Assembly: GCA_036961295.1 (NCBI GenBank)
Contig: JBALVX010000002.1
Coordinates: forward strand, 62,001-126,000
Source of the DNA: JAGPUQ01 sp036961295
GTDB taxonomy: Bacteria; Pseudomonadota; Gammaproteobacteria; Pseudomonadales; Porticoccaceae
Direction: 5' to 3'
Length of the DNA stretch: 64,000 nucleotides
The position numbers were made by a program, and so were the translations under genes. How positions within the stretch are numbered: position 1 is the first letter of the stretch; every line of letters starts with the position of its first letter. Positions 25,660-33,544 of the stretch are shown here, one piece after another. Under the pieces are notes generated by a model that was given only the letters and a program-made list of their open reading frames with translations, was not told where the DNA came from and ran no database searches.

Positions 25660-26802
25660 ATGAATGGTCATACCATCAAACCTTTTAAAATCTCGATCAC
25701 AGATGCAGTACTCAAAGATTTAAAACAGCGATTAAATAATACCCGTTGGCCCGAAAAAGAAACCGTCGACGATTGGTCCCAGGGCATTCCCCTGGCCTAC
25801 ACCCAGAAAATGTGTGACTACTGGCTAAACGAGTACGACTGGCGCGAACGTGAAGCCTTACTGAATCAATACGAGCAATTCACTACCGAACTAAACGGCA
25901 TTGATATTCATTTTATTCATGCCCGCTCTCCCCATAAAAACGCCCGCCCGCTTATTATGACTCACGGCTGGCCCGGCTCGATAGTTGAATTTCAAAAAGT
26001 CATCGGACCTTTAATTGACCCGGTGGCACACGGGGGCGATGCGCAAGATGCCTTTCATGTGGTTTGCCCTTCTCTTCCCGGTTACGGCTTTTCAGGCAAG
26101 CCCGAAGAAACCGGCTGGAGTATTGAAAAAATCGCCGAAACCTGGAATCAACTGATGCTTAGGCTCGATTACGATAGCTACTTTGCTCAGGGTGGCGACT
26201 GGGGCGCGGTGGTCACCAGCACCATCGGTATGCAAAACCTGGGGAATTGCCAGGCCATTCATATCAATATGGTGGTTGTTGAACCAGACCCGGCAACCAT
26301 GAACGACCTGAGCCCGATAGAACAGCGGGCTTTAGCCTCCGCCCAACATTATGTGGATCACGATTCCGGTTACTCCAAACAACAAAGCACGCGACCGCAA
26401 ACCCTGGGCTATGGTCTCGTGGATTCACCCGTCGGACAAATGGCCTGGATACTGGAAAAATACTGGTCGTGGATGGACTGCCAGGGGCATCCGGAAAATG
26501 TATTAAGCAAAGATGAATTACTGGACAACATTATGCTGTATTGGTGTAACGCCAGCGCTGCATCTTCAGCGCGTTTGTATTGGGAGAGTTTTACCAATCT
26601 ATCAACCGATGAAGTTGTTGTACCAACGGGTTGTAGCATTTATCCGAAAGAAATTTTCCAGGCTTCCCGTCGCTGGGCGGAGCGGCGTTTTAAGAATATC
26701 ATTCACTGGAGTGAGTTAGACAAGGGCGGGCATTTTTCGGCTTTCGAGGTTCCCGAAACCTTTGTTAACGAAGTGCGGAACTGCTTTCGTGCCGTGCGTT
26801 AA
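25660..26802 (+). CDS. Epoxide hydrolase (alpha/beta hydrolase with EHN domain)
   Basis: 380 residues. The N-terminal EHN domain (RLNNTRWPEKETVDDWSQGI) is followed by an alpha/beta hydrolase fold with MTHGWPGSIVEF (oxyanion HGWP motif, about 104-115), the nucleophile Asp in QGGDWGAVV (about 184-192) and the catalytic His in KGGHFSAFEVPE near the C-terminus. Enzymes of this family open epoxides to diols, often in terpene, steroid or xenobiotic metabolism. GGAAG precedes the ATG. It is followed by a strong terminator, so it is monocistronic. Confidence 0.88.
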   Translation: MNGHTIKPFKISITDAVLKDLKQRLNNTRWPEKETVDDWSQGIPLAYTQKMCDYWLNEYDWREREALLNQYEQFTTELNGIDIHFIHARSPHKNARPLIMTHGWPGSIVEFQKVIGPLIDPVAHGGDAQDAFHVVCPSLPGYGFSGKPEETGWSIEKIAETWNQLMLRLDYDSYFAQGGDWGAVVTSTIGMQNLGNCQAIHINMVVVEPDPATMNDLSPIEQRALASAQHYVDHDSGYSKQQSTRPQTLGYGLVDSPVGQMAWILEKYWSWMDCQGHPENVLSKDELLDNIMLYWCNASAASSARLYWESFTNLSTDEVVVPTGCSIYPKEIFQASRRWAERRFKNIIHWSELDKGGHFSAFEVPETFVNEVRNCFRAVR

Positions 26803-26825
26803 ATCACAAATATTCAAGATAAAAA

Positions 26826-26866
26826 AATAGCGCTTACCAACTAAGCTGATAAGCGCTATTGTTTTC
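26826..26866. terminator. Strong terminator after the epoxide hydrolase
   Basis: AATAGCGCTTA (26826-26836) and TAAGCGCTATT (26850-26860) are perfectly complementary (11 bp) with a 13-base loop, followed by GTTTTC and preceded by a run of seven A, so it could act in both directions. The insertion sequence starts only 5 bases after the T-rich tail. Confidence 0.75.
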
Positions 26867-26870
26867 AAGA

Positions 26871-27969
26871 CGCGGATTCAAATCCGAAGTGCATCATCTA
26901 ACCCGATAGAAAGAGAGGCCAGCTGAAGGTAAGCTCCTACTCTTTTTCTCCGGCAAGAGATGAAGTGATTATGGGATATTACCAGCAGCTAGCCTACGAG
27001 CAACGATGCCAGATTTCAGTACTAAATAAAAGAGGTTGTACACAACGAGAGATAGCCGAGTCAGTGGAGGTTAGTCAGTCAACAGTGAGTCGAGAGTTGG
27101 CGCGGAATACAGGTGAAAGGGGCTACCGGCACAAGCAAGCACAAGAGAGGTCGGTGCGGCGGCGCAAAGAGGCTTGTAAAGCCACCAAAATGCTCCCGAA
27201 GATGATGGCCGTCATTGAGTCCAAACTGCGTATAGAGTGGAGTCCAGAGCAAATATCGGGCTGGCTTTTGGACGAGCGAGAGGAACTGATTAGTCATGAG
27301 AGTATCTACCTTCATGTTTGGGCAGATAAACAAGTTGGCGGTGATCTGTACACGTATCTACGCCGCCAGGGTAAGAAGTATGACAAACGCCGGAACGGAA
27401 AATCGACACGAGGGCAGATAAAGAACCGGGTGAGTATAGATGATCGCCCTCAAGTTGTTGATGACAAGTCACGGATAGGCGACTGGGAGATTGACACAGT
27501 GATAGGCAAAGGTCACAGCGGTGCACTGGTGACCATTGTCGAACGAGTAACGAATTTCACCGTATCGAAACAGGTGAGTGGCAAGAGTGCGGCGGCTGTC
27601 ACTAAGGCCACGATTGCTCTACTCAAGCCGTTGAAAGACGTCGTCCACACGATTACAGCCGACAACGGCAAAGAATTTGCTTACCATGAGGAAATTAGCG
27701 ATGCGCTGGAAGCAGCCGTTTACTTTGCACATCCATACAGTTCATGGGAGCGTGGTTTGAATGAAAATACCAATGGTTTACTTCGACAGTATTTCCCTAA
27801 AAGCACGGACTTCAAGAAGGTCACCCAGCTAGAGGTAAGGCGAGCGGTCAAACGATTAAATAGTCGACCAAGAAAATACCTGGACTTTAAAACGCCGGGT
27901 AATTTAATGGCCGCACACAGGGCTGCATTAGCAGCTTAAACAATGATGCACTTCGGATTTGAATCCGCG
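26871..27969 (+). mobile_element. Complete IS30-family insertion sequence
   Basis: Element of 1099 bp bounded by perfect 27-base inverted repeats (26871-26897 and 27943-27969) that begin CGCGGATTCAAATCCGAAG. The flanks carry a matching 3-base direct duplication AGA (26868-26870 and 27970-27972), as IS30 elements make 2-3 bp duplications. One transposase gene fills the inside. Intact ends and gene indicate a recent and possibly active copy, inserted between the epoxide hydrolase and the GST genes. Confidence 0.9.
26965..27939 (+). CDS. IS30-family transposase
   Basis: 324 residues. An N-terminal helix-turn-helix (GCTQREIAESVEVSQSTVS, about 19-37) binds the element ends. The DDE catalytic core has the first Asp in GDWEIDTVIGKGHSGALVT (about 172-190), the second in TADNGKEFAYH (about 231-241) and the Glu in WERGLNENTNGLLRQYFPK (about 257-275), as in IS30 transposases. 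The C-terminal LNSRPRKYLDFKTP motif is the family standard. No frameshift or stop is present, so it should be functional. Confidence 0.95.
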   Translation: MIMGYYQQLAYEQRCQISVLNKRGCTQREIAESVEVSQSTVSRELARNTGERGYRHKQAQERSVRRRKEACKATKMLPKMMAVIESKLRIEWSPEQISGWLLDEREELISHESIYLHVWADKQVGGDLYTYLRRQGKKYDKRRNGKSTRGQIKNRVSIDDRPQVVDDKSRIGDWEIDTVIGKGHSGALVTIVERVTNFTVSKQVSGKSAAAVTKATIALLKPLKDVVHTITADNGKEFAYHEEISDALEAAVYFAHPYSSWERGLNENTNGLLRQYFPKSTDFKKVTQLEVRRAVKRLNSRPRKYLDFKTPGNLMAAHRAALAA

Positions 27970-28019
27970 AGATTAATTAACACAAAAAAGAGTTGTTACT
28001 TACCTTAACCTTTTAAAAA

Positions 28020-28670
28020 CTAACCCTTCATACCGACAGCCGCACTGGTCTCATGCAAACTTGATTGTGCACTGGGTCGCTGATCCATACGTTGAAACCA
28101 GGCGCTTACATTTTTTAACTCGGGGTTAATCGGCTGGCCTACGCCCTGGGCAAAATCCAGGCAGCAATACAGAATCATATCCGCAAGGCCAACATCGCCC
28201 CCACCAATATACTCTTTGCCTTCCATCAGACCATCCAGCCACTCTAGCTGGCCCTGGGCCTTGGCTTTTAAACCGTCAGCGGCTTCGGGGATACAGAGCA
28301 TACGATTTTCGAACAAACCCAAGCCTTCGGAGTAACGGAAACCGTTGTAAATATTTTCGGTAATATTTAATTCAACGCGGCGTACCCACATGCGGCTATT
28401 GGCACGCTCTTCTGGAGTGGAACCCAGTAGAGCCGGCGATGGGTTTTTCTCTTCCAGGTATTCGCATATGGTGGTAGTTTCGGCAATCACCGAACCATCA
28501 TCCAATTGTAGCGCTGGCATTTGCGCACCCGGATTTTTATCGGTAAAAGGCTTCTGTCGATTTTCTCCGGCCAGTAAATCTAGTTCTTCAGTTGCTAGAT
28601 CAATACCTTTTTCGGTCATAAACATCCGCACCAGGCGTGGGTTGGGGCCAAAAGAATTTATTAATTTCAT
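28020..28670 (-). CDS. Glutathione S-transferase family protein
   Basis: 216 residues. The N-terminal thioredoxin-like domain has the FGPNPRLVRMFMTEKG start (a Ser/Asn-type catalytic region) and the glutathione-binding cis-proline region GAQMPALQLDDGSVIAET (about 49-66). The all-helical C-terminal domain includes the conserved Asp in GGGDVGLADMIL (about 156-167). Such enzymes conjugate glutathione to electrophiles or open thioethers and epoxides. It sits in the second catabolic cluster, near an epoxide hydrolase, so detoxifying a reactive intermediate is a reasonable guess. Confidence 0.88.
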   Translation of the reverse strand: MKLINSFGPNPRLVRMFMTEKGIDLATEELDLLAGENRQKPFTDKNPGAQMPALQLDDGSVIAETTTICEYLEEKNPSPALLGSTPEERANSRMWVRRVELNITENIYNGFRYSEGLGLFENRMLCIPEAADGLKAKAQGQLEWLDGLMEGKEYIGGGDVGLADMILYCCLDFAQGVGQPINPELKNVSAWFQRMDQRPSAQSSLHETSAAVGMKG

Positions 28671-28685
28671 TGTTTACTCCTTTGT

Positions 28686-28724
28686 CTGTATTAGAGAGCT
28701 GTATTAGAGAGCTGTATTAGTGAG
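28686..28724. repeat. 13-bp direct repeat, three copies
   Basis: CTGTATTAGAGAG at 28686 and 28699 is repeated as CTGTATTAGTGAG at 28712, directly upstream of the GST start on the minus strand, so it lies in that gene's leader or promoter. Copy number could vary by slippage. Confidence 0.8.
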
Positions 28725-28809
28725 TTTGAACAAACCCCCGCTGAAAGCAGGCTCCGCCAGCATACTAACATTAATTTAGTCGGGCTCAACGGTTGAGAAA
28801 TAGAAAGTA

Positions 28810-29667
28810 CTACAAAAGCGTTTTTGCCATCGCTTCCAGTGTTTCTAGAAGAACGTCGGCTGGCGCCTCGGGCAACATTACCACTACCCGATCAGCACCC
28901 GCCTGCTCTAAGGCGCGTATTTCTTCCGGCTTACGCCACTGATCGTTAATACCAAATACCGTTTTCGTCAATTCACTATAGTCGCGGTTGGCTGCATCGG
29001 CAGCGCGCTTTAGATTTTCGACACCTTCAGAAAATTGCTCAACACTCTGCACTATCGGCAACCAACCATCACCCCACTCGGCAATGCGCTTATAAACTAA
29101 CTTGGCGGTAAAGCCGCCCAGCAACACTGGCGGGTGTGGCCTGGTATGGGGTTTGGGATAACAACGCACCGGAGGGAAATCGATGAATTCGCCATGATAT
29201 TCAGACTCATCCTGCGTCCACAGTTCTTTCATCGCCAAAATATAATCTTTGGTTTGCCCCCAGCGACGGTCAAAATTACCGCCTAAAATTTCGCACTCTT
29301 CCCGATTCCAGCCAGCGCCAATACCCATTAGAAAACGGCCTTCTGAAGCCGCATCGAGCGTAGCTACCAGTTGTGCAGTGAGCAAGGGATTGCGTTCAGG
29401 CACCAGCATAATACCGGTGCCAAGCTTGATTTTTTTAGTTGCCGTGGCAGCACGCATTAGCGACATTAGAGGATCCGGCATTTGCCACAGATAATCGGGC
29501 GGAGCGGCACCGGGCTCTACGCCTGGATATTCGGTACTGAAGGTGACCGGAAAAATTGGGTGGTCTGGAACCCAGTAAGATTCAAAACCGAGCTCTTCGG
29601 CACGCTTTGCAATGACCGCTGGATCGGCCGACATATCGGGTAAAATCGAAAAAACGCCTACATCCAT
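28810..29667 (-). CDS. LLM-class flavin/F420-dependent oxidoreductase
   Basis: 285 residues of the luciferase-like fold. Segments such as ELGFESYWVPDHP (about 27-39), IKLGTGIMLVPERNPLLTAQ (about 80-99) and GRFLMGIGAGWNREECE (about 110-126) match the TIGR03619-type subgroup often annotated as F420-dependent. Whether this organism makes F420 is not known; FMN is possible. It belongs to the minus-strand set with the GST and the next LLM gene and probably oxidises an organic intermediate. Confidence 0.82.
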   Translation of the reverse strand: MDVGVFSILPDMSADPAVIAKRAEELGFESYWVPDHPIFPVTFSTEYPGVEPGAAPPDYLWQMPDPLMSLMRAATATKKIKLGTGIMLVPERNPLLTAQLVATLDAASEGRFLMGIGAGWNREECEILGGNFDRRWGQTKDYILAMKELWTQDESEYHGEFIDFPPVRCYPKPHTRPHPPVLLGGFTAKLVYKRIAEWGDGWLPIVQSVEQFSEGVENLKRAADAANRDYSELTKTVFGINDQWRKPEEIRALEQAGADRVVVMLPEAPADVLLETLEAMAKTLL

Positions 29668-29802
29668 AACGCCACCTCATCGGATTTATAATTTACAGGG
29701 TTGCACAGGATTCATGAACAATCGCTTGCTCTAGTCTAGTTTTATTGGCTGCATAGCGCAAACAGCCTTAATTCATACCAAATCCAAATTAACACCAATA
29801 AA

Positions 29803-29844
29803 CAGCCACAAAAAAAGCACCACAAGGTGCTTTTTTTGTGGCTG
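29803..29844. terminator. 42-base perfect palindromic terminator
   Basis: Arms of 19 bases (CAGCCACAAAAAAAGCACC and its complement) enclose ACAA. The arms include A7/T7 runs, so both strands end in long T tracts. It lies 16 bases after the stop of the LLM gene ending at 29860 and ends its transcript, and can also block readthrough from the left. Confidence 0.8.
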
Positions 29845-29859
29845 ATATCTAAGTTTGAA

Positions 29860-31185
29860 TCAAGTTAGATTCAGTTTAGCAAGGGCGGCGCGATCAACTA
29901 CCGGGGCGCGCTTAGTGCCCGGAGCCAATTTGACACTACCTGGGGTACGATCAAACGGACCAAACAGCTCGTTTTCATCAGCAAATTTACGAACCTCAGG
30001 CAATACTTCTTTACCCAACAACTCGACACTGCGCAAACGATCTTTATCGCTGACATTGCCCTGAACTGCAAAACAGGTAAAAACACCCGGGCGAATAACA
30101 CTGAGGATGTCCTTAATCTTCTGAGCACAAGTCTCAGGGCTACCGACAACAATCTGCATATCATCCTGCACCTTTTCGTAACCGGCAATCAGTTTGGCTT
30201 TCAGTGCGTCGTAGGCAGAGGCGTCCCAGCTATCGTCGGCACTGGCCATCATCTTCTCTTTACTCACGCCCAACCAACTACCACCAGGCTGTTGACCCAA
30301 CATGCGAATCGCGCTTTTAGAGTTATAACCTGGGGGTAAAGTGTGCTCAGGACGAGAAAAGGCGTTTTGACCACCGCCAAAAATAAAGCCCTTACCAATT
30401 TCCTGAGCCTTTTCATCCGTATCTGCACAGAAGATAGGCAACAGATAACCAAAGTTTTCAGGGCCAGCCTGATAACCCAACTCAGCCGACTTATCGGCAT
30501 ACATATCCCACAGATCACAAGTTGGACCCAGTGCCGTACCCAAACCGAGGTAGGGGTATTGCTTCTCAGCACACCACATGACAGTTTCAGCACTCAGTAC
30601 ACCGGGGATCCACTGCTGAGGCATTTCCTGATAAGGCTTCACCCAGGGGTTCACATGACGATAGTGAAAGTGCTTACCCTCATAGCGCCAGGGACCGTCT
30701 TTGGTCCAGCAATCCATGATGAACGAATGGGCTTCATTGAACATTTCACGGTTGTAGGCTGGGTTGGCATTGTTAAAGAACTGTTCACTACCCGCACCGC
30801 GAACCCAACCCGCCACCAGGCGACCTCGGGAAATCGTATCGATGGTGGCAAGTTCCTCCGCGGTGCGCAAAGGGTGTTTAACACCCGGCAGCATATTGCC
30901 GATGATAATAATTTTAGCTTTGGAAGTAATACGCGCTAAAATTGCCGCTTCAATATTAACCACACTACCCGAACAAAAGGGATTGCCGTGGTGCTCATTC
31001 AGAGCAATACCGTCAAAGCCCACCTCTTCGACAAAACAGGCTTCGTCAAGATAGAAGTTGTAATCGTGGGCGGATTTTTCACGATCAAAAAACTTGTTGG
31101 AAACACCAAAGAACGCCCGGTTTGCGAGAACCGGTTCTTCGGCGAGATAACGTACGGGACGCTCCGTAAAATGTGCTATTTGCAT
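29860..31185 (-). CDS. LLM-class flavin-dependent monooxygenase (441 aa)
   Basis: 441 residues, longer than most members. The protein has the family features: EEVGFDGIALNEHHGNPFCSGS (partner of the conserved EHH motif, about 53-74), IIIGNMLPGVKHPLRTAEEL (about 92-111) and GRLVAGWVRGAGSEQF (about 121-136). The C-terminal extension includes NVSDKDRLRSVELLGKEVLP. EHH-type members use FMNH2 from a separate reductase to oxidise long or cyclic substrates. It is 23 bases downstream of an alpha/beta hydrolase gene, hence likely co-transcribed, and is followed by a strong terminator. Confidence 0.85.
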   Translation of the reverse strand: MQIAHFTERPVRYLAEEPVLANRAFFGVSNKFFDREKSAHDYNFYLDEACFVEEVGFDGIALNEHHGNPFCSGSVVNIEAAILARITSKAKIIIIGNMLPGVKHPLRTAEELATIDTISRGRLVAGWVRGAGSEQFFNNANPAYNREMFNEAHSFIMDCWTKDGPWRYEGKHFHYRHVNPWVKPYQEMPQQWIPGVLSAETVMWCAEKQYPYLGLGTALGPTCDLWDMYADKSAELGYQAGPENFGYLLPIFCADTDEKAQEIGKGFIFGGGQNAFSRPEHTLPPGYNSKSAIRMLGQQPGGSWLGVSKEKMMASADDSWDASAYDALKAKLIAGYEKVQDDMQIVVGSPETCAQKIKDILSVIRPGVFTCFAVQGNVSDKDRLRSVELLGKEVLPEVRKFADENELFGPFDRTPGSVKLAPGTKRAPVVDRAALAKLNLT

Positions 31186-31208
31186 GATGAATTAATCTCC
31201 AGTTATTT

Positions 31209-31997
31209 TTAAGCGAGGAAGTGTTTAACAGCGGCAACAAATTCAGCGCTATCTTCAATTTCTGGGCGGTGGCCAGCACCCTTAATGGTAATGATGTCGG
31301 CCTGTGGCAGGGCATCGTGATACTTCCTGATGCAATCCTGAGGCACAACAGCATCTTCACTACCGCGAATCAGCAGCGTTGGCAGCTTGGCATTTTTCGC
31401 ACTGCGCAACAGCTCAGGGAGGCTTGGATTAAACATATAGGGCTCCCAACCGAGCCGCGCACTCTCAGCACGCGCGTCCTCAAACAGCTCAAACTGCTCG
31501 GCAGACATGTCGCCGCCGTAGATTTCACTGTATTCTTTCGCTTCTTTATTAAACACCGTCTGGCGTAAGCAGGTTTTAATCGTGCAGGCAAACATATCGA
31601 AGATTTCGCCCTCGTCGGGCTTGATACCCATCGGCCCGACCAAAATTAAACTCGACAGCTGTTCCGGGTTCGAAGCGGCCATTTCAGCGGCGATATACCC
31701 GCCCGCCGAGAAACCCAGCACATCAATTTGCCCCAAATCCATCTCTCGAATCATGTTTTGATACACATTGGCAATATCGCGATGTCGCCAGGTCCACTCT
31801 AGCCGCGGCGTCTTACCAAAGCCTGGCTGCAACGGAATAATCAGCTCTCGATCTTGAGCCAGCGCTTCATTCCATTTCATCCACCCGGTGTATCCCAATT
31901 CATCGTGCAACACCAACAAAGGCTTGCCGGTTCCACCTCGGATCAACGCCAGGTCAGTACCCGCAACATTTACAGTTTCCTCTTTCCAAGTAACCAC
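31209..31997 (-). CDS. Alpha/beta hydrolase
   Basis: 262 residues. Nucleophile elbow GFSAGGYIA (Ser, about 97-105), the oxyanion region VLHDELGYTGWMKW (about 29-42), a catalytic Asp in RGSEDAVV (about 209-216) and His in GAGHRPEIED (about 240-249). These enzymes cleave esters, lactones or C-C bonds such as ring-opened intermediates. The gene starts the minus-strand operon with the 441-residue monooxygenase and could hydrolyse its product. The first codon is GTG or ATG near 31997. Confidence 0.85.
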   Translation of the reverse strand: MVTWKEETVNVAGTDLALIRGGTGKPLLVLHDELGYTGWMKWNEALAQDRELIIPLQPGFGKTPRLEWTWRHRDIANVYQNMIREMDLGQIDVLGFSAGGYIAAEMAASNPEQLSSLILVGPMGIKPDEGEIFDMFACTIKTCLRQTVFNKEAKEYSEIYGGDMSAEQFELFEDARAESARLGWEPYMFNPSLPELLRSAKNAKLPTLLIRGSEDAVVPQDCIRKYHDALPQADIITIKGAGHRPEIEDSAEFVAAVKHFLA

Positions 31998-32438
31998 TGG
32001 TCTCCTCCTATTTCATTAACATCAGCAAAAACTATCACGCCCAAACCTTCGAGAACAAACCCTTTCCCCTCTCTGCTTGGCTTGAATCAAGTACCATTGA
32101 TTTCGCAAGCACCAGCTATTGCTTTATCGGACAACTTATCGTTACTAGCTGGTAGCATCTAAGCCTATCAGGTAACATAGCACCCTATGCACGGTTTGGA
32201 AATCGGCTCGTTAAACATGGATCGAGTGTTACCAAATTCGTCACATCCCCAGCTCGGAAAATCAACAAGTAATACCCTAATGTGTCCTGTAGTCAGGTAA
32301 AATTCATATCCCCCGAGCAGCTTTTTCGAGGACGCGATCACACGTCCAAGACCCTGCCAACCCCAGTCATCGCCTGAATGAATCATTACTCCATAAGTGA
32401 TCAGCCAGTGAACAACCAGTGAACAACAGGAAAAAGAA
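31998..32438. other. 440-base divergent intergenic region with 11-bp repeat
   Basis: This gap separates the alpha/beta hydrolase (minus) from the RND adaptor (plus) and should hold both promoters; I see no convincing gene. CCAGTGAACAA is directly repeated at 32405 and 32416, immediately before the AGGAAAAAG ribosome site of the adaptor. No regulator gene such as a TetR-family repressor is adjacent to the pump. Confidence 0.5.
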
Positions 32439-33539
32439 ATGATATTGACAGCTCGTCCGTGGTCTCTTCTGACATTACTCGTGGCCGCACTGCTCTCCAG
32501 CTGTGGCGGGGATAAGGCAGCGAACAACTCACCCGAGTCAGCCAAACCCCCAGTACGGGCGACCATCATTACCGCTGTCGCAGCGACCACACAAACCGTT
32601 GAGGTGGTCGAGCGCTCAGTTGGCGCGCTAGAAAGCCTGTTTACTCCAGAGATATCAGCCGAGGTCGAAGGCCGCATCGTCAACACCCTGGTTCGAGTCG
32701 GAGACCCTATCGTGCCCGGGCAATTGTTAGCAGAGCTGGATACCGTGGACTACAACATCGCAGAGCGCGCGGCACGGGCTGAAGTGTCGCAATTGGAGGC
32801 GCTACACACCAACCAGCAGCAAACGGTAAAGCGCTTTGCCAGTCTGATCGAAGCCAGGCTTATCTCCACGGATCGTTACGATGAGGCGAAAGCCCAGCTG
32901 CAATCCCTATCCGGACAACTCAAGGGCGCACGCGAACGGCTCAAACAAAAGCAACGCGGACTGACTAAGACTCGAGTTATCTCGCCCTACAAAGGCATTA
33001 TTGATGACGAATTAATCAGCGTCGGCGATTTCGTCAAGGTGGGCGACCCACTGTTTCAGGTCACCAACGTTGATGTGCTGCGCGCCCGCCTACCTCTGCC
33101 GCAAATCCTCGCCGCTAAAGTGTCCAGGGGGCAAGAGATTCGACTGACCTCTCCCCTCGACCCCGAAACATCGGTAGCCAGTACCATCCAGCAAATTCGG
33201 CCCACGGTTGGCACTAACAACCGAGCCATTGACATATTGGCGCTGATTGGTAACCCCGGTAACTGGCAGCCGGGAGCCAGTGTTACCGGCGAAATTATTC
33301 TCCAACGGCGAGAAAATGCCGTGGTGGTACCAAAAACCTCTCTGGTATTACGCCCTGCAGGAAAGGTGGTCTACGTCATAGCCAATGATGTTGCACGGCA
33401 ACGTGTTGTTGAAACTGGCGAATACATCGATGGTTTTATAGAAATTACTGCGGGCCTAGCAAGTGATGAAATCGTTGCGGTGAGTGGCGCGGGGTTTCTC
33501 AGCGATGGCGCGCCAGTCTCTATAACAGAGGCAAGGTAA
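32439..33539 (+). CDS. RND efflux periplasmic adaptor lipoprotein
   Basis: 366 residues. The N-terminus is a lipoprotein signal (LLTLLVAALLSSC, with Cys as the acylated residue), then a coiled hairpin region (QLEALHTNQQQTVKRF, QSLSGQLKGARERLKQKQRG) and barrel domains with RTRVISPYKGIIDDE-like and VVPKTSLVL segments. It joins the downstream permease to an outer-membrane channel. The permease gene begins 5 bases after its stop. Substrates are unknown; export of toxic organics used by the catabolic genes is possible. Confidence 0.88.
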   Translation: MILTARPWSLLTLLVAALLSSCGGDKAANNSPESAKPPVRATIITAVAATTQTVEVVERSVGALESLFTPEISAEVEGRIVNTLVRVGDPIVPGQLLAELDTVDYNIAERAARAEVSQLEALHTNQQQTVKRFASLIEARLISTDRYDEAKAQLQSLSGQLKGARERLKQKQRGLTKTRVISPYKGIIDDELISVGDFVKVGDPLFQVTNVDVLRARLPLPQILAAKVSRGQEIRLTSPLDPETSVASTIQQIRPTVGTNNRAIDILALIGNPGNWQPGASVTGEIILQRRENAVVVPKTSLVLRPAGKVVYVIANDVARQRVVETGEYIDGFIEITAGLASDEIVAVSGAGFLSDGAPVSITEAR

Positions 33540-33544
33540 GCCCC

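Noticed and set aside
26871..26897. GGATTCAAATCC resembling a tRNA T-arm
   Set aside because: It belongs to the IS30 inverted repeat; no acceptor or anticodon arms fit around it.
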